Below, one piece after another: positions 35,112 through 46,064 of a stretch of DNA of 64,000 bases. A program made the position numbers and the translations under genes. The notes under the pieces are model-generated. The model had not been told where the DNA came from. It was given only the letters and a program-made list of their open reading frames with translations, and did not search any database. Each line of letters begins with the position of its first letter. Position 1 is the stretch's first letter. The stretch is taken from positions 682,001-746,000 of the forward strand of contig NZ_CP092915.1 of assembly GCF_022557175.1 (NCBI RefSeq), read 5' to 3'. The stretch is from Mycolicibacterium sp. YH-1 (GTDB lineage Bacteria > Actinomycetota > Actinomycetes > Mycobacteriales > Mycobacteriaceae).

Positions 35112-36185
35112 CTATGGCTGAATGAAGGAGGACGCTTCAGTCAAGTGCCTCACGGCGTCGGCCACGATCGAGTCGATCAGCTCGGCGCACGATGGCAGGT
35201 CGCCGATGATGCCCGCCACCTGACCCGATGCCAGCACGCCGGCGTCGGTGTTGCCCTCGACGAGGCCGGCTTTCAGCAGCATCGGCGTGTTACCTGCCAT
35301 CAGGACCTGCGACCACGTCAGTTCCTTGCCGTGCCGCATGGCCAGACCGTCGCTGATCATCGATTTCCAGCTGCGGCCGGACATCTTCTTGAACTTCTGG
35401 GCGTTGCCGATCGCGGCGCTGAACCCGCGCACGGGTGATCCGCTCTCCAGCTTCTCGACCAGGCCGGTTCGCAGCACGCGGTGCGGCATGCCGTCGACGC
35501 GGGTCGACACCACGGTGCCGTCCAGGCCGGCGTCCAGGTAGCGCTGCTTGACCGCGTCGGGCACCGTCGAGTCCGACGTCAGCAGGAACCGGGTCCCCAT
35601 GCCGACGCCGGCCGCACCGTAGGACAGGGCGGCGGCCAGGCCGCGACCGTCGAAGAAGCCACCGGCGGCGATGACCGGTATTCCGGTGTCCTTGACGGCA
35701 TCGAGCACCGAGGGCAGCAGCAGGGTGGTGGCCACTGGGCCGGTGTGCCCACCGCCCTCACCGCCCTGCACCATGACCGCGTCGGCGCCCCAGCTGGCCA
35801 CCTTCTTGGCGTGCTTGGCCAGCCCGACCGACGGGATCACCACGACGCCCGCATCTTTGAGCTTGGCGATCAGCTCGGGCTTGGGTGCTAAAGCGAAGGA
35901 GGCGACTTTGACTCCTTCGCGGATCAGGAGGTCGACGCGATCATTGGCGTCGCCGAGGTCGGCACGCATGTTGATGCCGAAGGGTTTGTCGGTCGTGGCC
36001 TTGACCTTGGTGACGGCGGTCTGCAGCTCCTCGAGCGTCATGGTGGCTGAGGCCAGGATGCCCAGTCCGCCGGCGTTGGAGGTCGCGGCGACCAGCCGCG
36101 CACCCGCGACCCAGCCCATACCGGTCTGCACGACCGGATGCTCGATGCCGACCAGCTCGGTCAGCGGTGTGCGCAGCTTGCCCAT
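35112..36185 (-). CDS. ipdC: IpdC flavoprotein (nitronate monooxygenase-like)
   Basis: A 357-residue TIM-barrel FMN protein. VVQTGMGWVAGARLVAATSN near residue 18, VMVQGGEGGGHTG near 138 and IAAGGFFDGRGLAAALSYGA near 170 form the FMN and phosphate sites of the nitronate monooxygenase/enoyl reductase group. Order and sequence match Rv3553. In M. tuberculosis IpdC is required for ring C/D catabolism, at the redox step before EchA20. It lies two bases after ipdB. Confidence 0.88.
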   Translation of the reverse strand: MGKLRTPLTELVGIEHPVVQTGMGWVAGARLVAATSNAGGLGILASATMTLEELQTAVTKVKATTDKPFGINMRADLGDANDRVDLLIREGVKVASFALAPKPELIAKLKDAGVVVIPSVGLAKHAKKVASWGADAVMVQGGEGGGHTGPVATTLLLPSVLDAVKDTGIPVIAAGGFFDGRGLAAALSYGAAGVGMGTRFLLTSDSTVPDAVKQRYLDAGLDGTVVSTRVDGMPHRVLRTGLVEKLESGSPVRGFSAAIGNAQKFKKMSGRSWKSMISDGLAMRHGKELTWSQVLMAGNTPMLLKAGLVEGNTDAGVLASGQVAGIIGDLPSCAELIDSIVADAVRHLTEASSFIQP

Positions 36186-36187
36186 GA

Positions 36188-36937
36188 TCAGACCTTGACT
36201 TCCTTGTCCCGCAGCGACTTGGGATCGATGACCTCGCGCAGCAGCCGCTGCTCTTCGTCGGTGGGCAGGCGCGTGGTGTCGGCGGAGTCCAGGCCGTGCA
36301 CCTCGAAGCCGGTGTTCTCGGCGACCTGCTGGGCGTCGACGCCGGGGTGCAGCGACACCGCCCGCATCTGACGGTCGGGACCGTTGAAGTCGAACACGCC
36401 GAGGTTGCTCACCACCCTGTACACGTTGACGAACCGGTAGGCGGGGTTATCGGGATCGACCTTGTCCCAGCCGATGCCCGACACGATGTCGACGGTGTCG
36501 CCGAACACGCGCGTGGAGTGGCTGCCGACCCAGTAGCTGGTGGCGTGGTTGATGGTGTTGCCGGGCGCGCCACGGACACCGAACATCTGACGCTTCGGGT
36601 GCTGAACCGGGCCGAACGCCGACAGGTTCTGGTTGCCGTAGCGGTCGATCTGGTTGGCGCCCATGACGACGTGGCGCCGACCCCAGGCCAGCGTCTCGAA
36701 GACTCGACCGAACGGCATCCAACCCTCGATGGCTCCCGTCGCACCGATGGCGGGGGTATCGGCCAGCAGTCGGGCCTCGCCATCGCTGAGCAGGATGTCG
36801 GGGGAGAACGTCAGACGGGCCAGGCGAGCACCGACGGACACGATGGTCGTCATCGGGCTGACCATGATCTCGCCTGCATCGCGGAACAGTTCGGCGCACG
36901 CGACGGCGCACACCTCGGCTCGGGTCACAGAGATCAC
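36188..36937 (-). CDS. ipdB: COCHEA-CoA hydrolase subunit IpdB
   Basis: A 249-residue beta-type subunit of the class I CoA-transferase fold. ACAELFRDAGEIMVSPM near the N-terminus, GANQIDRYGNQN near residue 95 and GVRGAPGNTINH near 122 are characteristic. With IpdA it opens the last steroid ring (C ring) of the CoA thioester produced by EchA20, acting as a hydrolase rather than a transferase. It overlaps ipdA by four bases. Confidence 0.9.
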   Translation of the reverse strand: MISVTRAEVCAVACAELFRDAGEIMVSPMTTIVSVGARLARLTFSPDILLSDGEARLLADTPAIGATGAIEGWMPFGRVFETLAWGRRHVVMGANQIDRYGNQNLSAFGPVQHPKRQMFGVRGAPGNTINHATSYWVGSHSTRVFGDTVDIVSGIGWDKVDPDNPAYRFVNVYRVVSNLGVFDFNGPDRQMRAVSLHPGVDAQQVAENTGFEVHGLDSADTTRLPTDEEQRLLREVIDPKSLRDKEVKV

Positions 36938-37833
36938 TTGGACGCCTCCTTTGCGGCGGCTTGCTCTTCGGCGAACTTGCGGACAGCGGCCTGGTAGTCA
37001 GCCTCGCTGCCGGACAGGTATGTGGCGACAAACTCCTGCCAGGTCTCGTCGGAGCCCGCGGCTTCGGCGTAGTGGCGTTGGAACTTCTCGTCACGCTTGT
37101 AATCGGGTTCGGCGGTGGTGAAGTGGGCTCCACCGGGTGCCTCGACCACAGAGTCGACCATCATCCGGTTGATCAGGAGTGCCTGCGGCGGCACCGACTT
37201 GATGAGTTCCTCGGTGGACACGACGCGCTCCACGCTCAGGAAGCGACGTTGCGCGGCCATCAGGTACAGGTCGTCGAAGTACGGGTCGATCCCGGTGTAG
37301 GCCGCATTGCCCTGTGCGTCACCGAGGTTCATGTGCACGAACGCCGCATCGAGGTTCAGCGCAGGCATTGCGATCAGTTCCTCGAAGCCACCGTCAGTCT
37401 CATAGGGAGACTTCACCGTCTTCAGCTCGTCGCCCCAGAACGCTCGGACGTCGCTGCCGAGTCCGGCGCGGATCGGCAGGAACGGCAGGCGCTGTGCCGC
37501 GGCCTGCAGTCCGCACCGCACCATGCCCTCGTCCATCTCGCGGGCCTCGATCGCACCGGTGGTGCGGACCTTGGCGAACCAGGGGTCGTAGAACGGCGGC
37601 GAGTCCAGCGAGACGAAGCCGTAGTAGGCGCGCTTGACCTTGCCTGCCGAACACAGCAGCCCGAGATCGGGACCGCCGTAGGTCACGACGGTCAGATCGG
37701 TGACGTCGGTGCGCAACAGGGCCCGCACGAAGGCCATCGGCTTGCGCCGCGATCCCCAGCCACCGATGCCGATGGTCATACCGCTCTCAATGGACGAGAC
37801 GGCCTCGTCCAAAGTGGTCCGTTTGTCTGCCAT
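36934..37833 (-). CDS. ipdA: COCHEA-CoA hydrolase subunit IpdA
   Basis: A 299-residue alpha-type subunit of the class I CoA-transferase fold, with IGIGGWGSRRKPMAFVRAL near residue 20 and GDAQGNAAYTG near 174. The start MADKRTT is set by similarity to Rv3551 and because the segment before it is occupied by a minicistron. The ATG overlaps the TAA of that minicistron, so translation is probably passed on from echA20. Partner of IpdB. Confidence 0.9.
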   Translation of the reverse strand: MADKRTTLDEAVSSIESGMTIGIGGWGSRRKPMAFVRALLRTDVTDLTVVTYGGPDLGLLCSAGKVKRAYYGFVSLDSPPFYDPWFAKVRTTGAIEAREMDEGMVRCGLQAAAQRLPFLPIRAGLGSDVRAFWGDELKTVKSPYETDGGFEELIAMPALNLDAAFVHMNLGDAQGNAAYTGIDPYFDDLYLMAAQRRFLSVERVVSTEELIKSVPPQALLINRMMVDSVVEAPGGAHFTTAEPDYKRDEKFQRHYAEAAGSDETWQEFVATYLSGSEADYQAAVRKFAEEQAAAKEASK

Positions 37834-37871
37834 TACTTCCCCGCTCGCTTCGCTCGTGCCCGCCGAATCAT
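37833..37871 (-). other. Minicistron linking echA20 to ipdA
   Basis: A 12-codon reading frame (MIRRARAKRAGK) whose ATG overlaps the echA20 TGA (ATGA) and whose TAA overlaps the ipdA ATG (TAATG). It contains the short palindromic run CGCTCGCTTCGCTCG. The arrangement resembles mycobacterial MIRU-type elements, which join genes in an operon through overlapping starts and stops. A translational-coupling role is inferred. Confidence 0.6.
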
Positions 37872-38629
37872 GCCTTTTCGGATCCCTTCTTCGTTCCTGC
37901 GAACGCATCGCGGTGCTCGTCGGACACCCCGGCCAGGTTGAGTTCGAAGGTGAAGCCCTGTTCCATCCGGTACCTGGCGTTGACCGGCTGAACGTCGATG
38001 TAGTTGAGCGCCTCCTTGGCGGCGCGGATCACCCGGGTGTCCTTGCTGGCGATGTCGCGAGCCACCCGAAGCGCGGACTCGTCGAGGTCCGCGCGCGGCA
38101 CCACCTCGTGCACCGAGCCGAAGTGATGCAGGGTCTGCGCATCCACGGTGGCGGCTGTGTAGAACAGTCGCCGCATCATGTGCTGGGGGACGAGGCGCGA
38201 CAGGTGGGTGGCCGCGCCGAGTGCGCCGCGTTCCACCTCCGGCAGCCCGAACGTGGCGTCATCGGAGGCGACGATGACATCGGCGTTGCCGACCAGTCCG
38301 ATACCGCCGCCGACGCAGAAGCCGTTGACGGCCGCGACGACCGGCACCTCGCACTCGTAGACCGAGCGGAACGCGTGGAAGCAGCCGCGATTGGCGTCGA
38401 TGAGCGCTGTGAAGCCCTCGGTGTTCTGCATCTCCTTGATGTCGACGCCGGCGTTGAAGCCGCGGCCCTCGGCGCGCAGGATCACCACGTGGGTGCTGCG
38501 GTCGCGGCCCGCCGCGGTGATGGCGTCGCCGAGTTCAAACCATCCCCGTGACGGGATGGCGTTGACCTTCGGATAGTCGACGGTGACCGAGACGATGCCC
38601 GGTTCGACCGTTTTGGTGGTGATCGTCAT
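37868..38629 (-). CDS. echA20: Ring D-opening crotonase EchA20
   Basis: A 253-residue crotonase with FNAGVDIKEM near residue 58, the oxyanion-hole NGFCVGGGIGLVG near 101 and FGLPEVERGALGAATHL near 127. The aromatic-rich, hydratase-atypical active site fits EchA20 (Rv3550), which hydrolyses the D ring of HIEC-CoA. First gene of the reverse echA20-ipdA-ipdB-ipdC operon. The KstR2 site lies 37 bp upstream of its ATG. Confidence 0.9.
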   Translation of the reverse strand: MTITTKTVEPGIVSVTVDYPKVNAIPSRGWFELGDAITAAGRDRSTHVVILRAEGRGFNAGVDIKEMQNTEGFTALIDANRGCFHAFRSVYECEVPVVAAVNGFCVGGGIGLVGNADVIVASDDATFGLPEVERGALGAATHLSRLVPQHMMRRLFYTAATVDAQTLHHFGSVHEVVPRADLDESALRVARDIASKDTRVIRAAKEALNYIDVQPVNARYRMEQGFTFELNLAGVSDEHRDAFAGTKKGSEKA

Positions 38630-38666
38630 GCGAATACCTCAGCTACTCCGGGGGGGTGGCTACCTA

Positions 38667-38680
38667 AGCAAGCACTTGCT
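38667..38680. promoter_or_regulatory. KstR2 operator between echA20 and the SDR genes
   Basis: AGCAAGCACTTGCT is a perfect match to the KstR2 inverted repeat. A forward -10-like TACGCT (38684-38689) is followed by six bases and the GTG start at 38696, so the forward transcript is probably leaderless. The reverse operon is reached through a 37-bp leader. Confidence 0.9.
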
Positions 38681-38695
38681 TGGTACGCTAGCACA

Positions 38696-39469
38696 GTGAC
38701 CGACGGGGCTGGAATCAATCTGCGACTGGATGGCCGGGTAGTTCTGGTGACCGGCGGCGTACGAGGGGTCGGCGCCGGTATCAGTGCCGTGTTCGCCGAT
38801 CAGGGGGCGACCGTCGTGACGTGTGCCCGACGTCCTGTCGAGGGTTCGCCCTATGAGTTCCACTCCTGCGACGTCCGTGACGACGACTCGGTGAGGGCGC
38901 TCATCGACGCCATCGTCGGTAAGCACGGCCGCCTCGACGTCGTCGTCAACAACGCGGGCGGATCGCCCTACGTCCTGGCCGCCGACGCGTCGGCCAAGTT
39001 CAACAGCAAGATCATCGAACTCAACCTCCTTGGCCCGCTGTCGGTCTCGCAGCATGCGAACGCGGTCATGCAGAACCAGGACAGCGGCGGGACAATCGTC
39101 AACGTCTCCAGCGTCAGCGGAGGTCGGCCAACCCCGGGCACCGCCGCCTACGGTGCGGCCAAGGCGGGCGTGGACAACCTGACCAAGACGCTAGCCGTGG
39201 AGTGGGCGCCGAGGGTTCGGGTGAACTCCGTCGTCGTGGGGATGGTCGAGACCGAGCAGTCCGAACTCTTCTACGGCGATGCCGACTCGATCGCGGCGAT
39301 CTCACGCAACGTCCCGCTTGGCCGGTTGGCCAAGCCGACTGACGTCGGCTGGGCGACCGCATTTCTGGCCTCTGACGCCGCGTCCTACATCAGCGGCGCA
39401 TCGCTCGAGGTGCATGGCGGTGGCGAGCCGCCGCACTACCTGTCCACCACCACTGCTGACATCAAATAG
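38696..39469 (+). CDS. Short-chain dehydrogenase, Rv3549c-like
   Basis: A 257-residue classical SDR with TGGVRGVGAG near residue 19, NNAGGSPY near 85, NVSSVSG near 137 and YGAAK near 151. GTG start directly after the KstR2 promoter. Position and sequence match Rv3549c of the KstR2 regulon. The hydroxy or keto steroid intermediate it acts on has not been fixed in my knowledge; oxidation of a hydroxyacyl-CoA is likely. Confidence 0.85.
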   Translation: MTDGAGINLRLDGRVVLVTGGVRGVGAGISAVFADQGATVVTCARRPVEGSPYEFHSCDVRDDDSVRALIDAIVGKHGRLDVVVNNAGGSPYVLAADASAKFNSKIIELNLLGPLSVSQHANAVMQNQDSGGTIVNVSSVSGGRPTPGTAAYGAAKAGVDNLTKTLAVEWAPRVRVNSVVVGMVETEQSELFYGDADSIAAISRNVPLGRLAKPTDVGWATAFLASDAASYISGASLEVHGGGEPPHYLSTTTADIK

Positions 39470-39502
39470 CGCATTCTTCAAACATTGAGGGAGACAACGA
39501 AT

Positions 39503-40408
39503 ATGGGACTGCTTGACGGACGTGTGGTCATCGTGACGGGCGCGGGTGGCGGCCTCGGCCGGGCGCACGCCCTGGCATTCGCCGCTGAGGGCGCTCGTGT
39601 CGTGGTCAACGACATCGGTGTGGGACTCGACGGATCGGCCGCAGGTGGCGGTAGCGCCGCGCAGGGCGTCGTCGATGAGATCGTCTCCGCCGGTGGGGAA
39701 GCCGTCACCAGCGGGGCGAACGTCGCCGACTGGGCGCAGGCCGAGGGTCTGATCCAGACCGCCGTCGACGCGTTCGGTGGGCTCGACGTGTTGGTCAACA
39801 ACGCAGGTATCGTGCGGGACCGGATGTTCGCCAACACCAGCGAGGAGGAGTTCGACGCCGTCACGGCGGTTCACCTCAAGGGACACTTCGCCACGATGAA
39901 ACACGCCGCTGCGTACTGGCGGGCGCAGTCCAAGGCGGGGAACCCGGTCGACGCGCGCATCATCAACACCAGCAGCGGTGCCGGTCTGCAGGGCAGCGTG
40001 GGGCAGGCCAACTACAGTGCCGCCAAGGCGGGTATCGCCGCGCTGACACTGGTCGCCTCCGCCGAGATGGGCCGCTACGGCGTCACCGTCAACGCCATCG
40101 CACCGTCGGCACGCACCCGAATGACCGAGACCGTGTTCGCCGACATGATGTCGACGCAGGAGTCCGCGTTCGACGCCATGGCACCGGAGAACGTCTCACC
40201 GCTGTTGGTGTGGCTCGGCAGTGTCGAGTCCCGTGAGGTCACCGGCCGCGTGTTCGAGGTCGAGGGCGGCATCATCCGCGTCGCCGAGGGCTGGGCGCGC
40301 GGGGGCGAGGTGGACAAGGGTGCCCGTTGGGATCCCGCCGAACTCGGTCCCGTGGTGTCGGACCTGCTGGCGAAGTCCCGGACGCCACTGCCGGTCTTCG
40401 GGGCCTGA
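39503..40408 (+). CDS. Short-chain dehydrogenase, Rv3548c-like
   Basis: A 301-residue SDR of the 17-beta-hydroxysteroid dehydrogenase type 4 group. TGAGGGLGRAHAL near residue 13, NNAGIVRDRMF near 96, NTSSGAG near 151 and YSAAK near 169 are present. The C-terminal extension beyond 260 is typical of this group. It follows the other SDR by 33 bp with a GAGGGAGA ribosome site; the MRETTN extension of the frame is rejected because it overlaps that site. KstR2 regulon member. Confidence 0.87.
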   Translation: MGLLDGRVVIVTGAGGGLGRAHALAFAAEGARVVVNDIGVGLDGSAAGGGSAAQGVVDEIVSAGGEAVTSGANVADWAQAEGLIQTAVDAFGGLDVLVNNAGIVRDRMFANTSEEEFDAVTAVHLKGHFATMKHAAAYWRAQSKAGNPVDARIINTSSGAGLQGSVGQANYSAAKAGIAALTLVASAEMGRYGVTVNAIAPSARTRMTETVFADMMSTQESAFDAMAPENVSPLLVWLGSVESREVTGRVFEVEGGIIRVAEGWARGGEVDKGARWDPAELGPVVSDLLAKSRTPLPVFGA

Positions 40409-40416
40409 TCTGCGCG

Positions 40417-40713
40417 CTAGGCCACGTACATGGTGAGGAACAGCAGGGCCATCGTGACGATGTAGATCGCCATGCAGATGCGGGTGATTCGTCTGCGTCG
40501 TGCTGCCGGGAACACGGTCGGCAGCACGACCGCGAACAGCAGTCCCGAGATTATGCCGACCACGGTGCCGAACATCAGACCGAAGCCGTGCGGGTCCGAG
40601 GCCGGATCGGTTGAGAGCACCGAACTGGCAACGATGTACACACAAAACAGCCAGAGCGCCCCGGCCGTCGCCCCAAACAGTCCGGCGGTGACGCGTGCGA
40701 TGACGGCGATCAT
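40417..40713 (-). CDS. Small membrane protein of ESX-effector operon
   Basis: A 98-residue protein with three hydrophobic helices (about residues 5-30, 45-68 and 77-96) and a basic loop (AARRRRITR). Its start overlaps the lipoprotein stop (ATGA), making it the third gene of an operon with the EspA/EspE-like protein. No family is recognised. Possible immunity or anchoring component, by context only. Confidence 0.6.
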   Translation of the reverse strand: MIAVIARVTAGLFGATAGALWLFCVYIVASSVLSTDPASDPHGFGLMFGTVVGIISGLLFAVVLPTVFPAARRRRITRICMAIYIVTMALLFLTMYVA

Positions 40714-41243
40714 TCCTGCGCCGGGTCATCGGTGCAGGTCGCCAGGAAGGTCTTGCCGTCCTGTTCGGCGACCTGAGCGGGGTTGAGCCAGCCCACATCC
40801 TGGAACCAGTAGGTGTCATTCGGATGGTCGGATGACCCGTCGATCACCTCGGCGATCTGTGCGGTGGAGCCCCATCCGCCGTCGCCTCCGTAGACGGAGA
40901 TGCGTACCGAATCCGCACTGCGCCAGTCGAAGTCAGCGGGCAGCGGTTTGGTGGCCTGCAACCCCGGGTAGGGGCCGCCCACCGTGAGGTGCTCAGCGTC
41001 GAAGGCCGCGTTGCCGGGTGCGCGGAGTTCGAGTTCAACCTCACCCGGCTCGAAGTACAGGCTGAACGCCGTGGCTCCAGAACATGGAGAACCCGTCCAG
41101 ATCTGCAGGTTGCCGTCCGTGACACGCGCGCCGAATGCCGGCCGCAGCGACGGGGCGAACGGGGCCGTCTGTTCCCAGCTGTCCTCGCCACAGCCAGCGA
41201 CGAGCGCGACGACCATCGCGATCAGCGCAGCACCACGACGCAT
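40710..41243 (-). CDS. Lipoprotein paired with ESX effector-like gene
   Basis: A 177-residue protein with a signal peptide and lipobox LVAGC (cysteine near 19). The mature part is beta-rich, with cysteines in GSPCSGAT and FLATCTDDP. The ATG overlaps the stop of the HEERH-containing protein (TGATG), so it is co-translated with it. A surface-exposed lipoprotein encoded right after a putative exported toxin is a candidate immunity protein. No enzyme motif. Confidence 0.7.
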   Translation of the reverse strand: MRRGAALIAMVVALVAGCGEDSWEQTAPFAPSLRPAFGARVTDGNLQIWTGSPCSGATAFSLYFEPGEVELELRAPGNAAFDAEHLTVGGPYPGLQATKPLPADFDWRSADSVRISVYGGDGGWGSTAQIAEVIDGSSDHPNDTYWFQDVGWLNPAQVAEQDGKTFLATCTDDPAQE

Positions 41244-42604
41244 CAGTGATACCCCCCGTCGGACAGCCCGGCGTCCTCTTCGAGTCTGTTGGTCTTGTCG
41301 AGGACCTTCTCGCGGAAGATCTCCCAGCCGTACTCCCTGAGCATGGTGCCGTAACCCTTGTCGGCCCACTGCTGTGAATGGCGTTCCTCGTGATGAAGAA
41401 TCCGATCGAGATCGAGCCGGCCCTGGCGCCCATTGCCGTCCTCCGCCGGGTACCACATCTGGCCGGACTCGGCGACCTGTTTGAGTTGCTGCGCGGCATC
41501 ACTGGGGTCGTCGATGTTCAGCATGAAGATGTCACCCCAGGTGGAGCCGCCTGCCTCGCTGTACAAGTCCTGTAACTGGTTGCCGCCGAGCCCCATTAGC
41601 ATTCCGTTCGGCGTGGTCATTAGTCGACCGCCGTTGCTGTCCACGAAGCCGACGTCCTTGTCGTAACTCCAGGAGTTCGCTTCCTGCCGGTCAATGATCC
41701 GCTGCACCTCGTCGGCGGAGTACGGGGTCTCCGCGAAGTCCTTCGTGCCCGGTGAATCGCCATAGTCGGTGCCCGCGTTGAGGACATAGGTCATCAGGAC
41801 CGCCTTGCGCGCATCCTCACCCGAGGTGCCCTTGGGGATGAGGAAGAACGACTTGCCGTCCTTGTCGGTGACCTTCTCCATACCGTTGAGCACGTTGAAG
41901 CTCTCCGGGGTGATGTTGTGTCGGCGGGCGATGTCGACGATGACCTCCGGTGGCACACCCTGGCGTTGGGCGTTCTCGAGCCATTCCCGGTAGTAGCCAT
42001 CCGGCGGTGGGCCGTCGAGCAGACCCGCCTCGCGCAGGGCCTTCTCATACGGGTCCTGGGGTTCGGCGGGCTTGTCACCGTCCTTGCCGCGCTGATCGCC
42101 GTCCGCGAATCTCTGGTCGCCCAGGGCCCGGTACTCCGCGTCGAGGCCGCGGATCCCGGCACCGATGGCGTTCAGCTCGCCGTTGGACCGCGAGACGATC
42201 TGGGCGACCTCACCGAGGCCCTTCTGGACGATCGGCAGCAGCATCCGCTCGCCGGCCGCGTTGCGGGGAACCGCGTTGGCCGCATCCAGCACCCACTTGC
42301 GGACCGCGTCGAGGTCGGCCCGTCCGGTGGTGACCACCGCAGCTGTCCTGTCGATCTGAGTGCGCAGGCGCTGGTCCAGACCTCCGAGTTCGCCGATCAC
42401 CCGACGGTGCTCGGTGTTGACCGCGTCATATGCAGCGGACGCCGAACCCGTCCACCGGGATCCGGGCGCCGCTGCGCTCAGGTCGGATTCGAGTTGGCCG
42501 AGTTGGCTGCTGGCGTCGAATGGTTCGCCCGTCTGCGGTGTGCCCTGACCGAAGGTTGTCCGCGCGCTCGACCAGGTCGACGTGAACGCGTCGAGCACAC
42601 CCAT
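41243..42604 (-). CDS. EspA/EspE-type ESX effector with C-terminal HExxH motif
   Basis: A 453-residue protein. Its N-terminus (MGVLDAFTSTWSSARTTFG; helical hairpin with W51-T-G53 followed by AAYDAVN) resembles EspA/EspE-family type VII substrates. A charged linker near 185-200 leads to a distinct C-terminal domain with H-HEERH near residues 404-409, an HExxH zinc-metalloprotease-like signature, and several later glutamates that could be the third ligand. The start is chosen at MGVLD, the family N-terminus. It heads an operon with a lipoprotein and a membrane protein. Predicted exported toxin or cell-wall-active enzyme. Confidence 0.72.
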   Translation of the reverse strand: MGVLDAFTSTWSSARTTFGQGTPQTGEPFDASSQLGQLESDLSAAAPGSRWTGSASAAYDAVNTEHRRVIGELGGLDQRLRTQIDRTAAVVTTGRADLDAVRKWVLDAANAVPRNAAGERMLLPIVQKGLGEVAQIVSRSNGELNAIGAGIRGLDAEYRALGDQRFADGDQRGKDGDKPAEPQDPYEKALREAGLLDGPPPDGYYREWLENAQRQGVPPEVIVDIARRHNITPESFNVLNGMEKVTDKDGKSFFLIPKGTSGEDARKAVLMTYVLNAGTDYGDSPGTKDFAETPYSADEVQRIIDRQEANSWSYDKDVGFVDSNGGRLMTTPNGMLMGLGGNQLQDLYSEAGGSTWGDIFMLNIDDPSDAAQQLKQVAESGQMWYPAEDGNGRQGRLDLDRILHHEERHSQQWADKGYGTMLREYGWEIFREKVLDKTNRLEEDAGLSDGGYH

Positions 42605-42700
42605 GCGCGCCTCCCCAGCCCGCCGTGGCGAGCGGTTCGCCAGTGATCCCATTCTCCCATGGCCCGCGGCGCCGGAAAGCGCGAATCTGCCGCGCCGAAC

Positions 42701-44389
<1,689 letters not shown>

Positions 44390-44398
44390 CTAATCGCG

Positions 44399-44776
44399 TT
44401 ACGCGCGGTGCAGGAAGGGGTGGAACCGGACCCGGATGTGGTGGATCAGCCCGTCACTCGCCGGGATGAGGAACGTCTCGTCGACGTGTGCCGCCACGCG
44501 TGTGCCGCCCACCGAGAACTTGGTGAGCACGTCGTAGCGGGCGTTCACCTCGTCGCCGTCGATGGTGTAGTCGGCCGGGGTGGTGGCCCCGATGACGCGG
44601 TACTGCGGGCCGCGATTCAAGCTGCGCCGCAGGTGATTTCCCGAGAAGCCGTTCTTCATGCCCTGCTCGATCCGAGTGCACTGCGGTGCGAACGGAACAG
44701 CGTCCCCATCGTGGGTGACGAGCGCGTCTATGTAGGCCTTCGCCGCGGCGATGCGCTCGGCATCGGAAACGGGCAC
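44399..44776 (-). CDS. NTF2-like small protein (DUF8021-type)
   Basis: A 125-residue protein with a cone-shaped-fold signature: N-terminal helix (AKAYIDALVTHD), then strands ending in DETFLIPASDGLIHHIRVRF. GTG start three bases after the fadA5 stop, so it is probably in the fadA5 operon under KstR. NTF2-like proteins include isomerases and dehydratases such as steroid delta-isomerase, but no catalytic tyrosine/aspartate pair can be assigned here. Confidence 0.65.
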   Translation of the reverse strand: MPVSDAERIAAAKAYIDALVTHDGDAVPFAPQCTRIEQGMKNGFSGNHLRRSLNRGPQYRVIGATTPADYTIDGDEVNARYDVLTKFSVGGTRVAAHVDETFLIPASDGLIHHIRVRFHPFLHRA

Positions 44777-44779
44777 GGG

Positions 44780-45952
<1,173 letters not shown>

Positions 45953-45953
45953 C

Positions 45954-45967
45954 TAGAACACGTTTCA
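45954..45967. promoter_or_regulatory. KstR operator for fadA5
   Basis: TAGAACACGTTTCA fits the KstR consensus TnnAACnnGTTnnA at all fixed positions and lies just upstream of the fadA5 start. Confidence 0.87.
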
Positions 45968-46032
45968 TAAGTCTGACAAGCTGCGATGTCGCCACGCCTT
46001 TGATCTGCGGTGAACCCATGTTTTACTGGCAC

Positions 46033-46046
46033 TAGAACACGTTGCA
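46033..46046. promoter_or_regulatory. KstR operator for cyp125
   Basis: TAGAACACGTTGCA fits the KstR consensus. It lies 18 bp upstream of the cyp125 ATG, with the ribosome site GAGGAG between them. Two separate sites in one 121-bp gap give each divergent operon its own operator. Confidence 0.87.
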
Positions 46047-46064
46047 ATTGAGGAGAGCACCCCT

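Noticed and set aside
37834..37908. Longer N-terminus for IpdA
   Set aside because: The extra residues overlap echA20 and the minicistron in a different frame and do not resemble the known IpdA N-terminus.
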